The notes: a model not told the origin generated them from the sequence alone. A stretch of 64,000 nt of DNA from Acinetobacter suaedae (GCF_008630915.1 NZ_CP043909.1:1054001-1118000), one strand, 5' to 3'. Counted from the first letter of the stretch, positions 19,659-28,670 are shown. Numbers and translations: made by a program.

Positions 19659-19708
19659 GGCTGGGTAAGCATTGCTTAACCTAGCCCTAAGACGAGCAGT
19701 CAGACTGC
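19659..19708. repeat. Two hairpins in the lepA-lepB spacer
   Basis: An imperfect hairpin at 19659-19686 (GGCTGGGTAAGCA against TGCTTAACCTAGCC, with one mismatch and one bulge) is followed by a short one at 19696-19708 (GCAGT / ACTGC). No T run follows, so these are more likely RNA-processing or stability elements than terminators. Confidence 0.45.
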
Positions 19709-19720
19709 GAGTGAGGGTTT

Positions 19721-20584
19721 GTGGATTTTGATTTTAATTTGATTCTAGTACCAGCGACACTGATTTTTTTCTTGGTATGGTTACTCGATAAGTTTGTACT
19801 TAAGCAACGTGCAAACCGAGGACGAAACCAAGAAAACTTCATCATTACATGGGCGTATGATTTTTGGCCTGTGTTAGCGGTTGTGCTCGTTTTACGCTCT
19901 TTCTTATATGAACCATTTAATATCCCTTCTGACTCAATGGTGCCAACCTTAGAGACAGGTGATTTTATTTTGGTGAATAAATTTGATTATGGGGTGCGTT
20001 TACCGATCGTTAATACCAAGATTATTGATGTTGGTGAACCAAAACGTGGTGAAGTGATCGTTTTCCGTTATCCACCGCAACCAAGTATTAGTTATATCAA
20101 ACGCGTGGTTGGTTTACCTGGTGATCATATTCAGTTTAAAGATGGTCAATTGGTCGTAAACGGTGAACGCATTGCTAAAGTTTCAACTGAATTTAGTCGT
20201 GAAAAAGACGCGCTAGAGACACCAGCAGTTTCGTATTTTAAAGAAACTCTGGGTGATCATCAGTATACAGTTCGCTATTTAGATGGGCGAAATACACTTG
20301 TTGAGGCTTATCAGTTTGCTCAAGCTAAAGGCGCGGATTCTTTCATTCCATTTGTTGCGAAAACCAATGATGTGTTTATCAATACTCAAGGTCGAGATTG
20401 GGAGGTAACTGTACCAAAAGGGCAATATTTTGCGATGGGTGATAACCGAGACCAAAGTGCAGATAGCCGTTTTTGGGGATTTGTGCCTGAACAAAATTTA
20501 ACGGGTCGTGCTTTTTATGTATGGATGCATAAAGAACCAGGTCTAAAACTTCCAAGTTTTAGCCGAAATGGTAAAATTGATTAA
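19721..20584 (+). CDS. lepB: Signal peptidase I (LepB)
   Basis: Inner-membrane serine/lysine protease that removes signal peptides from Sec substrates. Two N-terminal membrane segments (about 6-24 and 48-64) anchor it. The catalytic Ser72 is in NIPSDSMVPTLE and Lys127 in SYIKRVVGLPGD; the MGDNRDQSADSR box is near residue 232. It starts with GTG at 19721, supported by a GAGGG ribosome site eight bases away at 19713; no in-frame ATG is suitably placed. It has 287 aa. Confidence 0.95.
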   Translation: MDFDFNLILVPATLIFFLVWLLDKFVLKQRANRGRNQENFIITWAYDFWPVLAVVLVLRSFLYEPFNIPSDSMVPTLETGDFILVNKFDYGVRLPIVNTKIIDVGEPKRGEVIVFRYPPQPSISYIKRVVGLPGDHIQFKDGQLVVNGERIAKVSTEFSREKDALETPAVSYFKETLGDHQYTVRYLDGRNTLVEAYQFAQAKGADSFIPFVAKTNDVFINTQGRDWEVTVPKGQYFAMGDNRDQSADSRFWGFVPEQNLTGRAFYVWMHKEPGLKLPSFSRNGKID

Positions 20585-20612
20585 TAAATAAAAAACACAT
20601 AGGAAAGAAAAA

Positions 20613-20990
20613 ATGCGTAAATCTCAACAAGGGACTTCGTATATTGCAATTTTATTTGGGGTGGTTTTATTTGCAATTGCTGTGAAAGCTGCAATTGCAA
20701 TATGGCCAGCATATTGGGATGACAAAATTATTGACAGTCAGATTGAAGGTTTATTGAAAGATAGTCCGCTAAATACGACGCCAACCAAGTTTGCATCTCA
20801 GATGGATCAACGTTTGGATATGAATGGTGTACGAGATCTTCGTTTTAAGGATATCGCACAGGCTACATATAAAGATGATTTGATCGTCGTGAAAAAGTAT
20901 GAAGTGCGAAAGCCTTTCATGCTAAATATTAGTTTAGTGATGACTTTTGAGAAGACTTTTGACCAAAAATCTGCCAAACAAGCTCAATGA
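20613..20990 (+). CDS. DUF4845 family membrane protein
   Basis: A 125-aa protein with one N-terminal membrane segment (about 9-29, starting MRKSQQGTSYIAILFG) and a periplasmic domain. It matches the DUF4845 proteins found between lepB and rnc in many gammaproteobacteria, a context kept here. The pilin-like N-terminus has been noted in this family but the function is unknown. An AGGAAAG ribosome site lies before the ATG. Its 3' end overlaps the start of rnc by 32 bases. Confidence 0.85.
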   Translation: MRKSQQGTSYIAILFGVVLFAIAVKAAIAIWPAYWDDKIIDSQIEGLLKDSPLNTTPTKFASQMDQRLDMNGVRDLRFKDIAQATYKDDLIVVKKYEVRKPFMLNISLVMTFEKTFDQKSAKQAQ

Positions 20991-21654
20991 TACAAGACTG
21001 CAAGCAAGGATAGGTTATCAATTTCAACAAATTGATTTGTTGAAATTGGCTTTAACTCACCGGTCTGTTAGTCATAAACACAATTATGAACGCCTAGAAT
21101 TTCTAGGCGATTCGTTATTGGGGATGATCATTGCGAATTATTTATACCATACCTATCCAACTGAAAACGAAGGTCGTTTAACGCGTATGCGTGCAACTTT
21201 GGTTCGACAGGAGGCACTAGGTAAAATTGCGAATGACTTGCAACTGAGTCGGTCATTAATTTTAAGCACTGGTGAATTAAAATCAGGTGGTCATCATCGT
21301 GAATCTATTCTCGCTGACACGGTTGAAGCCATTATCGGTGCGATATATTTAGACAGTAATGATCTCAACTTGCTGCAAGGCATTGTGTTAAAATGGTATG
21401 AACCTTACTTCGACCATATCGAACCGACGGATCAACTGAAAGACCCGAAATCACGGCTACAAGAGTATTTACAAGCACGTAAAAAACCTCTCCCAGTTTA
21501 CGAGGTTGTAGATATTCAAGGTGATGCACCAAATCAACATTTCAAAGTGGAATGTTTGGTTGATGGATTGCCGAAAATTCAAGGCGAGGGCTCAAGTCGT
21601 CGTTTCGCCGAACAAACGGCAGCGGCTGAAATTTTAAAATTATTGGAGCAATAA
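20959..21654 (+). CDS. rnc: Ribonuclease III
   Basis: Double-strand-specific endoribonuclease for rRNA and mRNA processing. The catalytic signature [12 protein letters not shown] lies about 40 residues in, and the C-terminal dsRNA-binding domain runs from about residue 155 ([15 protein letters not shown]) to the end. The start is a TTG: I choose 20959 ([11 protein letters not shown]), which resembles the N-termini I recall for Acinetobacter RNase III. A TTG at 20947 would add four residues. No ATG is available. The start overlaps the DUF4845 gene, suggesting translational coupling. Confidence 0.94.
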   Translation: MTKNLPNKLNDTRLQARIGYQFQQIDLLKLALTHRSVSHKHNYERLEFLGDSLLGMIIANYLYHTYPTENEGRLTRMRATLVRQEALGKIANDLQLSRSLILSTGELKSGGHHRESILADTVEAIIGAIYLDSNDLNLLQGIVLKWYEPYFDHIEPTDQLKDPKSRLQEYLQARKKPLPVYEVVDIQGDAPNQHFKVECLVDGLPKIQGEGSSRRFAEQTAAAEILKLLEQ

Positions 21655-21658
21655 CCTG

Positions 21659-22684
21659 ATGTCTCATTCAAATGACAATAAGCCAGAAGCAAATGAACAG
21701 CAAGATGGCAACAACTTAATTGATCAATTTTTTAGTTCTCAGGGAACTACGATTCCTTCTGATTTTAAGAGCGGTTTTGTTGCAATTGTAGGTCGCCCAA
21801 ATGTGGGTAAATCGACCCTAATGAATCACTTACTTGGTCAAAAGTTATCGATTACATCGCGTAAACCGCAAACCACTCGTCATAAGATTGTTGGTATTGA
21901 TTCACGTGAGAAATCACAGGCTGTATTTGTAGATACTCCCGGGATGCATAAAAAAGAAGTACGTGCGATTAACAAGATGATGAATCGTGCCGCGCACTCA
22001 GCATTGCGAGATGTAAATTTAGTCTTATTTGTGGTGGATGCTCAGAAGTGGACCCAAAATGATGAACTTGTTTTGGAAAAGCTTAAAAATGCAGATATGC
22101 CAGTCATTTTGGTGATTAATAAGCTAGATACATTTGAAAATAAAAATGAAGCTTTACCTTTGATTCAAGAACGTGCCAAGTTAATGAACTTTGCTGAAAT
22201 TGTTCCTGTGTCAGCTTTGCGTGGTGCAAATTTAGAACACTTGCGTGACACCATTGAAAAGTACCTGCCTTATCAACCGCCATTGTATTCATTAGATCAA
22301 ATCACCGATCGTTCTGAGCGTTTCCTTGCGAGTGAAATCATTCGTGAAAAAATCATGCGTCAGTTGGGTGAAGAGCTTCCATATGATTTAACGGTGCAAA
22401 TTGAGTCATTTAAGACGGAAGAAGCCACAGTCAATGAAAAAACAGGTCGTCTAAAACCGCCTTGTACATATATTGATGCAACAATCTTTGTAGAGCGCCA
22501 AGGTCAAAAAGCGATTGTAATTGGTGATAAAGGCGCCAAACTCAAGAGTATTGGGATGGATGCACGTGCAGACATGGAAAAAATGTTTGAACAAAAAATC
22601 ATGCTGACGCTTTGGGTGAAAGTGAAAGGTGGATGGTCTGATGATGAACGTGCACTCAAAAGCTTAGGTTATAGCGACATTTAA
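21659..22684 (+). CDS. era: GTPase Era
   Basis: Essential GTPase that binds 16S rRNA in 30S assembly. G1 is GRPNVGKS (45-52), G3 DTPG (92-95), G4 NKLD, and the C-terminal KH domain includes [11 protein letters not shown]. The protein is 341 aa against about 301 in E. coli because of an acidic/Gln-rich extension of about 38 residues before the G domain. It begins four bases after rnc, the conserved rnc-era-recO order. Confidence 0.96.
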   Translation: MSHSNDNKPEANEQQDGNNLIDQFFSSQGTTIPSDFKSGFVAIVGRPNVGKSTLMNHLLGQKLSITSRKPQTTRHKIVGIDSREKSQAVFVDTPGMHKKEVRAINKMMNRAAHSALRDVNLVLFVVDAQKWTQNDELVLEKLKNADMPVILVINKLDTFENKNEALPLIQERAKLMNFAEIVPVSALRGANLEHLRDTIEKYLPYQPPLYSLDQITDRSERFLASEIIREKIMRQLGEELPYDLTVQIESFKTEEATVNEKTGRLKPPCTYIDATIFVERQGQKAIVIGDKGAKLKSIGMDARADMEKMFEQKIMLTLWVKVKGGWSDDERALKSLGYSDI

Positions 22685-22693
22685 TCGGATAGA

Positions 22694-22900
22694 ATGAATA
22701 TGAAAATAACAGTACGAATGCTGGCAATTCTAAGTTGTATATCCATGTTACAAGGTTGTATCCATAAAGTTGTAACTGTTCCTGCTAAAGTTGCTTATAA
22801 AACCACTAAAGGTGTTGTGAAAGGCACGGCTGCAGTTGTAGGAGCCGTGATACCTGATGGCGATGATGAGGATGAAAAGGACCATAAAAAGAAGGATTAG
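22694..22900 (+). CDS. Small lipoprotein (NF038104 family)
   Basis: A 68-aa lipoprotein with lipobox LQGC (Cys22 becomes the lipidated N-terminus) and a mature part of about 47 aa. The mature part is repeat-like in Val/Lys (VVTVPAKVAYKTTKGVVKG) and ends in an Asp/Glu/Lys-rich tail. It resembles the small lipoproteins I know from Acinetobacter under the name NF038104. The function is unknown. It is embedded between era and recO (nine-base gaps), so it is transcribed with the operon. Confidence 0.78.
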   Translation: MNMKITVRMLAILSCISMLQGCIHKVVTVPAKVAYKTTKGVVKGTAAVVGAVIPDGDDEDEKDHKKKD

Positions 22901-22909
22901 TATCGTCTT

Positions 22910-23617
22910 ATGATGCGTAATGAAGTCCTACATGGTTATTTGATTCATCATCGTAGATATCGGGAAAAGAGCCATATTGTGCATTTGTTTACGCAAGAAT
23001 ATGGTCGGGTGGATGGAATTTTAAGACAAATTCCTCCACCACAATATCAGCCGATTCGTTTGCAAGCGACAGGAAAATCAGAGCTCAAAAATCTCACTAA
23101 ACTGGAAATTCTGAATCAACCTGTATTTTTTCATGGTGATGCTTTTTTTGCAGGTTTTTATTTAAATGAGATTGTGTTGCGATTATGCCCTTTAGAGGAG
23201 GCGATGCCGCAAACTTTTCAACAATATCAGCTGATTCTTCTACAACTTCAATTATTAGCAACACATGAACATGCACCATTGTTTCTTCGTCAAATTTTAC
23301 GACAGTTTGAACATGTGTTATTGCAAGAACTAGGTTATGCCATTGATTTTTCAATTGATGCTAATCAACAAGTTATCCAACATGAACAAAATTATCAGTT
23401 TCAATTGAATGATGGTTTTATGCCTGTTGCTCAAGCATCACGCTCATCTATGTCTGGGCGGCTTATTGCGACCATGCAAAATTATGAGCAAGGGCAAGAT
23501 TTTACTCACGAACAATTGCAATTATTGGCTAAACTATACCGCCAAATGATCACTTCTTTGTTGGGTGATCGACCACTAAAAAGTCGTCAACTTTGGATTC
23601 AAAATACACAAACTTAA
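22910..23617 (+). CDS. recO: DNA repair protein RecO
   Basis: RecFOR-pathway protein that anneals ssDNA and loads RecA on SSB-coated DNA. The N-terminal OB fold begins LHGYLIHHRRYREKSHIVHLFTQEYGRVDGI; a helical C-terminal domain follows. It has 235 aa, like E. coli RecO (242). The ATGATG start leaves a one-codon ambiguity. Position after era is conserved across Proteobacteria. Confidence 0.92.
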   Translation: MMRNEVLHGYLIHHRRYREKSHIVHLFTQEYGRVDGILRQIPPPQYQPIRLQATGKSELKNLTKLEILNQPVFFHGDAFFAGFYLNEIVLRLCPLEEAMPQTFQQYQLILLQLQLLATHEHAPLFLRQILRQFEHVLLQELGYAIDFSIDANQQVIQHEQNYQFQLNDGFMPVAQASRSSMSGRLIATMQNYEQGQDFTHEQLQLLAKLYRQMITSLLGDRPLKSRQLWIQNTQT

Positions 23618-23667
23618 TCTATTTAAAGTATTGATTGCTTTAATTTGATAAACAATAGGATATTTTT

Positions 23668-24396
23668 ATGGCTGCAATCTTGGGTGTAAACATTGATCAT
23701 GTTGCAACATTAAGACAAGCACGAGGTACCGTTTATCCTGATCCTGTACAAGCAGCTCTGGTTTGTGAGCAAGCAGGTGCAGAAGGGATTACCTTACATT
23801 TACGTGAAGATCGCCGCCATATACAAGATGACGATGTTCGCCGTATGCGTCCATTGTTGAAAACAAGAATGAATCTTGAGTTGGCTGTTACTGATGAAAT
23901 GGTCGCATTTGCTCAAGAAATTCAACCTCAACATGTATGTTTCGTACCTGAACGTCGTCAAGAAGTCACCACTGAAGGTGGCTTAGATGTGGTGGGGCAC
24001 TTTGAAAAAGTTAAGGCTGCAACAGAAGCATTGACAGCAATTGGTAGTGATGTGTCACTTTTCATTGATGCTGATTTTGCTCAAATTGATGCAGCGGTCG
24101 CATGTGGAGCGCCAACAATTGAAATCCATACAGGCGCATATGCAGATGCTGCAACAGATGAGCAACAACAAGCTGAATTGGTACGGATTATCAAAGGCGC
24201 AGAATATGCTGCATCTAAAGGTTTAGTGGTCAATGCGGGTCATGGATTAAACTTGAACAATGTGGCACCCATTGCCGCAATTCCACAAATTCATGAACTC
24301 AACATTGGGCATTCAATTATCGCTGATAGTGTATTTGTTGGTTTGGCTCAGGCCGTGAAAGATATGAAAGCAGCGATTCAGGCTGCTGCGAGATAA
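23668..24396 (+). CDS. pdxJ: Pyridoxine 5'-phosphate synthase PdxJ
   Basis: Condenses 1-deoxyxylulose 5-phosphate with 3-amino-1-hydroxyacetone phosphate to give pyridoxine 5'-phosphate. It has 242 aa (E. coli 243). TIM barrel with [14 protein letters not shown] near the N-terminus, catalytic-loop HLREDRRHI, and phosphate-binding C-terminal [13 protein letters not shown]. The recO-pdxJ order is conserved. Confidence 0.96.
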   Translation: MAAILGVNIDHVATLRQARGTVYPDPVQAALVCEQAGAEGITLHLREDRRHIQDDDVRRMRPLLKTRMNLELAVTDEMVAFAQEIQPQHVCFVPERRQEVTTEGGLDVVGHFEKVKAATEALTAIGSDVSLFIDADFAQIDAAVACGAPTIEIHTGAYADAATDEQQQAELVRIIKGAEYAASKGLVVNAGHGLNLNNVAPIAAIPQIHELNIGHSIIADSVFVGLAQAVKDMKAAIQAAAR

Positions 24397-24400
24397 GTAA

Positions 24401-25057
24401 ATGAGTAGTGTGAATTATGATGAGTTGATGCAACCAGTGATCAAGTTTTTAGGTTGTACTACACCTCAAGCTTGGTTAGATGAAGCCATCAATAATTTAG
24501 ATATTCTCATGCAGGATCATGCGAATTGTGAGAAAAAAGCAGCGGGAACAGCAATGAATTTGATGTTTCGTTATAGCTTTTTTACTGACTTACAAGTGAA
24601 GTTGGCACAGCTCGTACGTGAAGAAATGCTGCATTATGAGCAAGTTTTAGAATTTATGACCAAACGTGGTCAAGAGTGGAAAGGTTTGAGTGCAGGTCGT
24701 TATGCGGGCGAACTACGTAAAGAAATCCGTACATATGAGCCTGAAGCTTTAATTGACGTCATGATCATTGGTGCATTTGTAGAAGCGCGTTCTTGTGAAC
24801 GATTCTATTCGCTTGCGCCCATAGTCGATGATGAGCTAGGGCGTTATTATCGTTATTTGCTTAAATCGGAATCTCGTCATTTCGAAGATTATTTGGCCTT
24901 GGCTTTGGATGTTGCAAAAACAGCTAAACTTAAAGATCCAGAAGAAAATATTCAACAACGGATTGATCACATTCGTGAAGTCGAAAAGAACTTGATTTTA
25001 AGCCCAGATGATACTTTCCGTTTTCATAGTGGTGTACCAGCGAAGGTTATCGCTTAG
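24401..25057 (+). CDS. miaE: tRNA 2-methylthio-N6-isopentenyladenosine hydroxylase MiaE
   Basis: Diiron monooxygenase that hydroxylates ms2i6A37 in tRNA. It is a ferritin-like four-helix protein; metal-ligand motifs are visible as EEMLHYEQ and ESRHFEDY, with EARSCERF between them. At 218 aa it is shorter than Salmonella MiaE (270) but typical of the Pseudomonas/Acinetobacter form. It starts four bases after pdxJ and is the last gene of the run, followed by a terminator. Confidence 0.92.
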   Translation: MSSVNYDELMQPVIKFLGCTTPQAWLDEAINNLDILMQDHANCEKKAAGTAMNLMFRYSFFTDLQVKLAQLVREEMLHYEQVLEFMTKRGQEWKGLSAGRYAGELRKEIRTYEPEALIDVMIIGAFVEARSCERFYSLAPIVDDELGRYYRYLLKSESRHFEDYLALALDVAKTAKLKDPEENIQQRIDHIREVEKNLILSPDDTFRFHSGVPAKVIA

Positions 25058-25070
25058 CGACTTGTAATAG

Positions 25071-25102
25071 AAAATACCTCTAATTGATAGGGGTATTTTT
25101 TT
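25071..25102 (+). terminator. Terminator of the lepA-miaE run
   Basis: Stem AAAATACCTCT (25071-25081) / AGGGGTATTTT (25089-25099) with one G-U pair, followed by T residues, 14 bases after the miaE stop. Confidence 0.8.
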
Positions 25103-25120
25103 GCATTAAATTTCAAGCGT

Positions 25121-25153
25121 AAAAAAGCCCATATCATTGATATGGGCTTTTTT
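25121..25153. terminator. Terminator of tRNA-Asn (bidirectional shape)
   Basis: Fifteen-base perfect stem from AAAAAAGCCCATATC (25121-25135), an ATT loop, then its complement (25139-25153). The six A at the left edge give a U run on the minus strand, seven bases past the tRNA 3' end. Confidence 0.85.
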
Positions 25154-25159
25154 GAATCT

Positions 25160-25235
25160 TGGCTCTCCCACCTGGGCTCGAACCAGGGACCTGCGGATTA
25201 ACAGTCCGTCGCTCTACCGACTGAGCTATGGGAGA
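25160..25235 (-). tRNA. tRNA-Asn (GTT)
   Basis: A 76-nt cloverleaf on the minus strand. Acceptor TCTCCCA pairs with TGGGAGA, the discriminator is G and CCA is encoded (25160-25162). The anticodon loop CTGTTAA holds GTT (Asn). D arm GCTCAGTCGGTAGAGC and T arm CCTGGTTCGAGCCCAGG are standard. It has its own consensus promoter upstream and terminator downstream. Confidence 0.97.
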
Positions 25236-25246
25236 ATCTGAGAGCC

Positions 25247-25274
25247 ATTATAGGCAGCTTTTGAAATCGGTCAA
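25247..25274 (-). promoter_or_regulatory. Promoter of tRNA-Asn
   Basis: On the minus strand, -35 TTGACC (25269-25274) and a perfect -10 TATAAT (25247-25252) separated by 16 bases, placing transcription start a few bases before the tRNA 5' end at 25235. Confidence 0.85.
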
Positions 25275-25397
25275 GCTAAAAATGTCATGTTTCTTTCATT
25301 TTGATGCTATATGCTTTTTATTTGCACAATTGATAGCAAAAAGCAAAAAAAACTTGAACTTTGATTTGGCTGTTGCTAGATTCGAATCAGAAAGAGC

Positions 25398-25416
25398 GTT
25401 TAGGTAAGACCTAAAC
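25398..25416. repeat. Inverted repeat upstream of the 143-aa orphan gene
   Basis: Perfect eight-base arms GTTTAGGT (25398-25405) and ACCTAAAC (25409-25416) around AAG. It lies 54 bases before the ATG at 25471, so it may be an operator or a 5'-UTR hairpin. Confidence 0.5.
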
Positions 25417-25470
25417 AGTGTGGATTTAACCCTACTTGCCAGCACTAAAATGGCTAAATCGGAGGTCAAA

Positions 25471-25902
25471 ATGACTATTCTAAATATTCAAACTATTTTT
25501 TCAAACTTCTCTTTTTATCAACAAAACTATCTTGATATTTTGCAGGATCCTGAGCGTTATTACACGCCCGTAGAAAATGCATTTTTAAATACTTTTCCAT
25601 TTAAGCAAAATACTTTGTATTTAGGTGATTTGTTACAGTTATGGCTTGGGAATAAGTGGAAAATTGAGGACTCTCGTAACTTGCTAAGCCAAAAGAATCC
25701 ACTTTTAGTGAGTGTTCAATCTCCATTATATTTATTTCAACTTGGAGGTGAACTCATTCTCGGTGCAAATACTGCATTAGCATGGTCTGTTGCAGAGCAG
25801 AAAGTGGTTACTGTACAAGTAAAAAGTATTTGGCAATATGCTGTTTTTAGTCATTTATGTGATCGCCCAAAAAATGTGAAATGTGATAAGGCAATTGCAT
25901 AA
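25471..25902 (+). CDS. Uncharacterised protein, 143 aa
   Basis: I do not recognise this protein. The ATG at 25471 has an excellent ribosome site (GGAGG at 25461-25465); an upstream in-frame start at 25420 lacks one. There is no signal peptide or clear membrane segment. The middle part is rich in aromatic and leucine residues (LYLGDLLQLWLGNKW, SPLYLFQLGGELILG) and the end has two cysteines (HLCDRPKNVKC). A terminator overlaps the stop codon, so it is a self-contained single-gene unit with an upstream palindrome. Confidence 0.75.
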   Translation: MTILNIQTIFSNFSFYQQNYLDILQDPERYYTPVENAFLNTFPFKQNTLYLGDLLQLWLGNKWKIEDSRNLLSQKNPLLVSVQSPLYLFQLGGELILGANTALAWSVAEQKVVTVQVKSIWQYAVFSHLCDRPKNVKCDKAIA

Positions 25903-25920
25903 TTGCCTTATCTTTTTTTT
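25885..25920 (+). terminator. Terminator overlapping the 3' end of the orphan gene
   Basis: Twelve-base perfect stem GATAAGGCAATT (25885-25896) / AATTGCCTTATC (25901-25912) with a GCAT loop, then eight T. The stem includes the last codons and stop of the 143-aa gene. Confidence 0.88.
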
Positions 25921-26356
25921 ATGAACGTATAATCATACAGGTCGCGGTGGCATAAGCATAAAGTTTACCTTCTGTATCCACGATTTTTCCTTCAGAAATC
26001 CCCAAGTTTTTACTGAGGTTGATCATATTACCTGTTGCGATTAATTTCTGATTTTGGGGGATTGGACGACACATTTTAACATTAAGATCAATTGTACCGT
26101 AGCCGACCCCAGCTTCAAGAAGTGTATGAATCGCGCATCCAGTAACAGAGTCAAGTACAGTGGCGGCAAAGCCTCCATGTACTCCACCTAATGGATTAAG
26201 ATGACGATGATCAGCTTGCACCCCAAATTTTATATATCCCTCAGCTACCTCTAAGGGCTGCATGGGAATGGTTTCACTAATACTCGCTGTTGGAATTCTC
26301 CCTTCACACATTGCAGTCAAAAATTCAAGTCCGTTCATATCTTTAGGGTGTTTCAT
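25919..26356 (-). CDS. PaaI-family hotdog thioesterase
   Basis: A 145-aa single hotdog domain of the PaaI/YdiI acyl-CoA thioesterase group. The family motif NPLGGVHGGFAATVLDSVTG (about 57-76) carries the His-Gly-Gly and a helical Asp expected at the active site. The substrate is unknown. Its stop lies at the edge of the convergent terminator at 25885-25920. The ATG is preceded by a TAAGGAAAT ribosome site. Confidence 0.86.
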   Translation of the reverse strand: MKHPKDMNGLEFLTAMCEGRIPTASISETIPMQPLEVAEGYIKFGVQADHRHLNPLGGVHGGFAATVLDSVTGCAIHTLLEAGVGYGTIDLNVKMCRPIPQNQKLIATGNMINLSKNLGISEGKIVDTEGKLYAYATATCMIIRS

Positions 26357-26535
26357 CTTTTATTTCCTTATAGGTTCCAAAATAGAACTTATAGGTAAAA
26401 TAGAGACATAAAAATAAAGTGTCAAGTGTATGATGGACCAAAAGTTGGATTTACAAATTATTTATTGCGAAAGAGATAAAGTGTTTTAAGCTATTTACTT
26501 ACAAATAATAAATCAAACACAAGGTAAAATTAAAA

Positions 26536-26955
26536 ATGGACGGACAATGTTTGTGTGGTGCAACCACCTTTGAGGTGAAATTAAAAAATCATGATGTTCA
26601 TGTTTGCCATTGCTCTATTTGTCGTAGACAAACCAGTGGTGTAATTATGACTGTTGATGTAGAACACGGTAGTTTAGCGTTTTTAAAGCAAGATCATCTT
26701 ACAGTTTATAACTCATCAGAATGGGGGGAGCGTGGATTTTGTAATGTTTGCGGCACCAATTTATTTTGGCGTACAAAGGATCAGAACTATTCCAATATCA
26801 ACGTATTTTCTCTTAATGAATCTCCGAAAGATTTAAAGTTGGATCTTGAAATTTTTATTGATAATAAACCTGAGTTTTATGCTTTCCAAAATTCAACTAA
26901 GAAAATGACTGAGGCTGAGGTCATTGCTTTATTTAACGGTGAGTCTGAGGAGTAG
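26536..26955 (+). CDS. GFA-family zinc protein (Gfa/CENP-V fold)
   Basis: A 139-aa protein with the zinc motifs of the glutathione-dependent formaldehyde-activating family: CLCG near residue 5, CHCSICRRQTSG at about 24-35 and CNVCGTNLFW at about 73-82. Family members were named for a Paracoccus enzyme, but most, including this one, have no proven substrate. It is a single gene with a shared terminator downstream. Confidence 0.88.
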   Translation: MDGQCLCGATTFEVKLKNHDVHVCHCSICRRQTSGVIMTVDVEHGSLAFLKQDHLTVYNSSEWGERGFCNVCGTNLFWRTKDQNYSNINVFSLNESPKDLKLDLEIFIDNKPEFYAFQNSTKKMTEAEVIALFNGESEE

Positions 26956-26993
26956 GGCAGCAGATTGAGATTTAAACCCAAGTTGGAATATAA

Positions 26994-27023
26994 AAAAGAA
27001 GCTTCATTTTGAAGCTTCTTTTT
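26994..27023. terminator. Bidirectional terminator between GFA-family gene and aspartate aminotransferase
   Basis: Thirteen-base stem AAAAGAAGCTTCA (26994-27006) / TGAAGCTTCTTTT (27010-27022) with a TTT loop and flanking A and T runs, positioned between convergent genes. Confidence 0.88.
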
Positions 27024-27034
27024 CTCAACTAAGA

Positions 27035-28270
27035 TTATTGTGTAGCTTTTTCAGCATTGATAGATGCAATTGCTGCATCAACACCATCAATAGATTCAGC
27101 TGCTTTTTTGATACGAGCTAAAGCATCGACTAGAACTTCATCAGCAGTTGCGTAAGAGATACGCATAAACCCACCTAAGCCAAATGCATCACCTGGAACA
27201 ACAGCAACGCCAGTTTCCTCAAGTAACCATTCAGAGAATTCTGTGCAAGATTTTAAGCCTTTGGCACGGATTAATGGGCGAATGTTTGCATACGCATAGA
27301 ATGCACCATCAGCTGGTAAGCATGAAATACCTTTGATGTCATTTAAACCATTAACAACTAAATCATGACGGCGTTTGAATGCTTCAATCATTGGTTGTAA
27401 AACGTCTTGTGGACCATTCAACGCTGCTTCAGCTGCAACTTGTGAAATCGACGTTGGGTTAGAGGTTGATTGAGACTGGATCTTTTTCATCGCGCCAATG
27501 ATTTTTGCAGGACCAGCCGCATAACCAATACGCCAGCCTGTCATTGCATAGGCTTTAGATACACCATTTAAAACGATAGTACGGTCATATAAGTCTGGTG
27601 CAACGGTTGCAATGTTGTAGAACTCATCTTCCCAGCGAATTGGTTCATACATGTCATCAGAAGCAACAAAAACTTGTGGATGACGGCGAAGAACTTCAGC
27701 TAAAGCTTCTAACTCTGCTTTGGTGTAAATCATACCAGTTGGGTTAGATGGGCTATTTAATACAACTAAGCGTGTATTTGGTGTAATCGCAGACTCTAAT
27801 TGTTCAGGTGTGATTTTGAAACGTTGCTCTTCACCACATTTCACGATCACTGGTGTGCCTTCAGCAATAATCACCATATCTGGATAGCTTACCCAAAATG
27901 GAGCAGGGATAATGACTTCATCCCCTTTGTTGAGCAAAGCAAGTGCTAAGTTAAAGAAACTTTGTTTACCACCACAAGAAACCAAAATCTGATTTGCTTG
28001 ATAGTCCAAGTTATTATCACGTTTCAATTTTGCAATAATTGCTTTTTTGAGGCTTGGAGTGCCATCGACAGCCGTGTATTTCGTAAAGCCTTTGTTAATC
28101 GCTTCAATTGCAGCATCTTTGATGTGTTGAGGGGTATCAAAGTCTGGTTCGCCTGCACCTAAACCAATCACATTTTTACCAGCAGCTTTAAGCTCAGCAG
28201 CTTTATTGGTTACTGCAAGTGTAGGGGACGGTTTGATGGCATTGACACGATCAGAGAGACGTACGTCCAC
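27035..28270 (-). CDS. Aspartate aminotransferase (class I, prokaryotic I-beta type)
   Basis: PLP enzyme that interconverts aspartate/2-oxoglutarate and oxaloacetate/glutamate. It has 411 aa. The PLP lysine is Lys239 in NGVSKAYAMTGWRIGY; NSPSNPTG (about 172-179) and the N-terminal GLGAGEPDFDTP are typical of the thermophile-like I-beta subgroup (AspC of Thermus, AatA of rhizobia), which may also accept prephenate. It starts with GTG at 28270, supported by AAGGAAT; the nearby ATG is out of frame. Confidence 0.92.
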   Translation of the reverse strand: MDVRLSDRVNAIKPSPTLAVTNKAAELKAAGKNVIGLGAGEPDFDTPQHIKDAAIEAINKGFTKYTAVDGTPSLKKAIIAKLKRDNNLDYQANQILVSCGGKQSFFNLALALLNKGDEVIIPAPFWVSYPDMVIIAEGTPVIVKCGEEQRFKITPEQLESAITPNTRLVVLNSPSNPTGMIYTKAELEALAEVLRRHPQVFVASDDMYEPIRWEDEFYNIATVAPDLYDRTIVLNGVSKAYAMTGWRIGYAAGPAKIIGAMKKIQSQSTSNPTSISQVAAEAALNGPQDVLQPMIEAFKRRHDLVVNGLNDIKGISCLPADGAFYAYANIRPLIRAKGLKSCTEFSEWLLEETGVAVVPGDAFGLGGFMRISYATADEVLVDALARIKKAAESIDGVDAAIASINAEKATQ

Positions 28271-28481
28271 GGCATTATTCCTTCTTATGGGATTAAAAAT
28301 AAAAAGCAGGTTATCTTAGCTTAATTGGAGCTCTTTGTGGTCAAAACTTGCCGTAATCGCATAAAAAGTTACCAAATTATGGGCAGGAAGAGGGCTTCTG
28401 TTTTTACATATTTTATTTTTATAAAACTCTCAAAAATCTATTACAATAGCGTTTAGAAATTTAGATTTCGAGAGAATTTTA

Positions 28482-28661
28482 ATGAGTACCCAACCGCCTA
28501 AAGCTAAAAAAGCTTTGGTTAAATTGCCATTTCCAATGCCATCTGCTCAAAATGACTCTGAGGATGTGGCACATAATCAGGTTCGTCCAAAACCTGAGCA
28601 ATATGCTGACCGAACTTGGATGCCTCCACGTGGCACGCGTCGTTCGATGGGAAAACGTTAA
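28482..28661 (+). CDS. Small orphan protein, 59 aa
   Basis: Begins ATGAGTACCCAACCG after a GAGAGAATTTTA leader. The 59-aa product is Pro/Lys/Arg-rich and hydrophilic, with KLPFPMPSAQ near the N-terminus and the basic end WMPPRGTRRSMGKR. No cysteine, signal or membrane segment is present. A strong terminator nine bases after the stop supports a real transcription unit. The function is unknown. Confidence 0.65.
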   Translation: MSTQPPKAKKALVKLPFPMPSAQNDSEDVAHNQVRPKPEQYADRTWMPPRGTRRSMGKR

Positions 28662-28670
28662 ATCAAACCC

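Noticed and set aside
19659..19708. Terminator between lepA and lepB
   Set aside because: Hairpins are imperfect and not followed by a U run; lepB follows immediately.
25160..25235. tRNA-Asn as an integration site
   Set aside because: No integrase or direct repeat of the tRNA 3' end nearby; neighbours look native.
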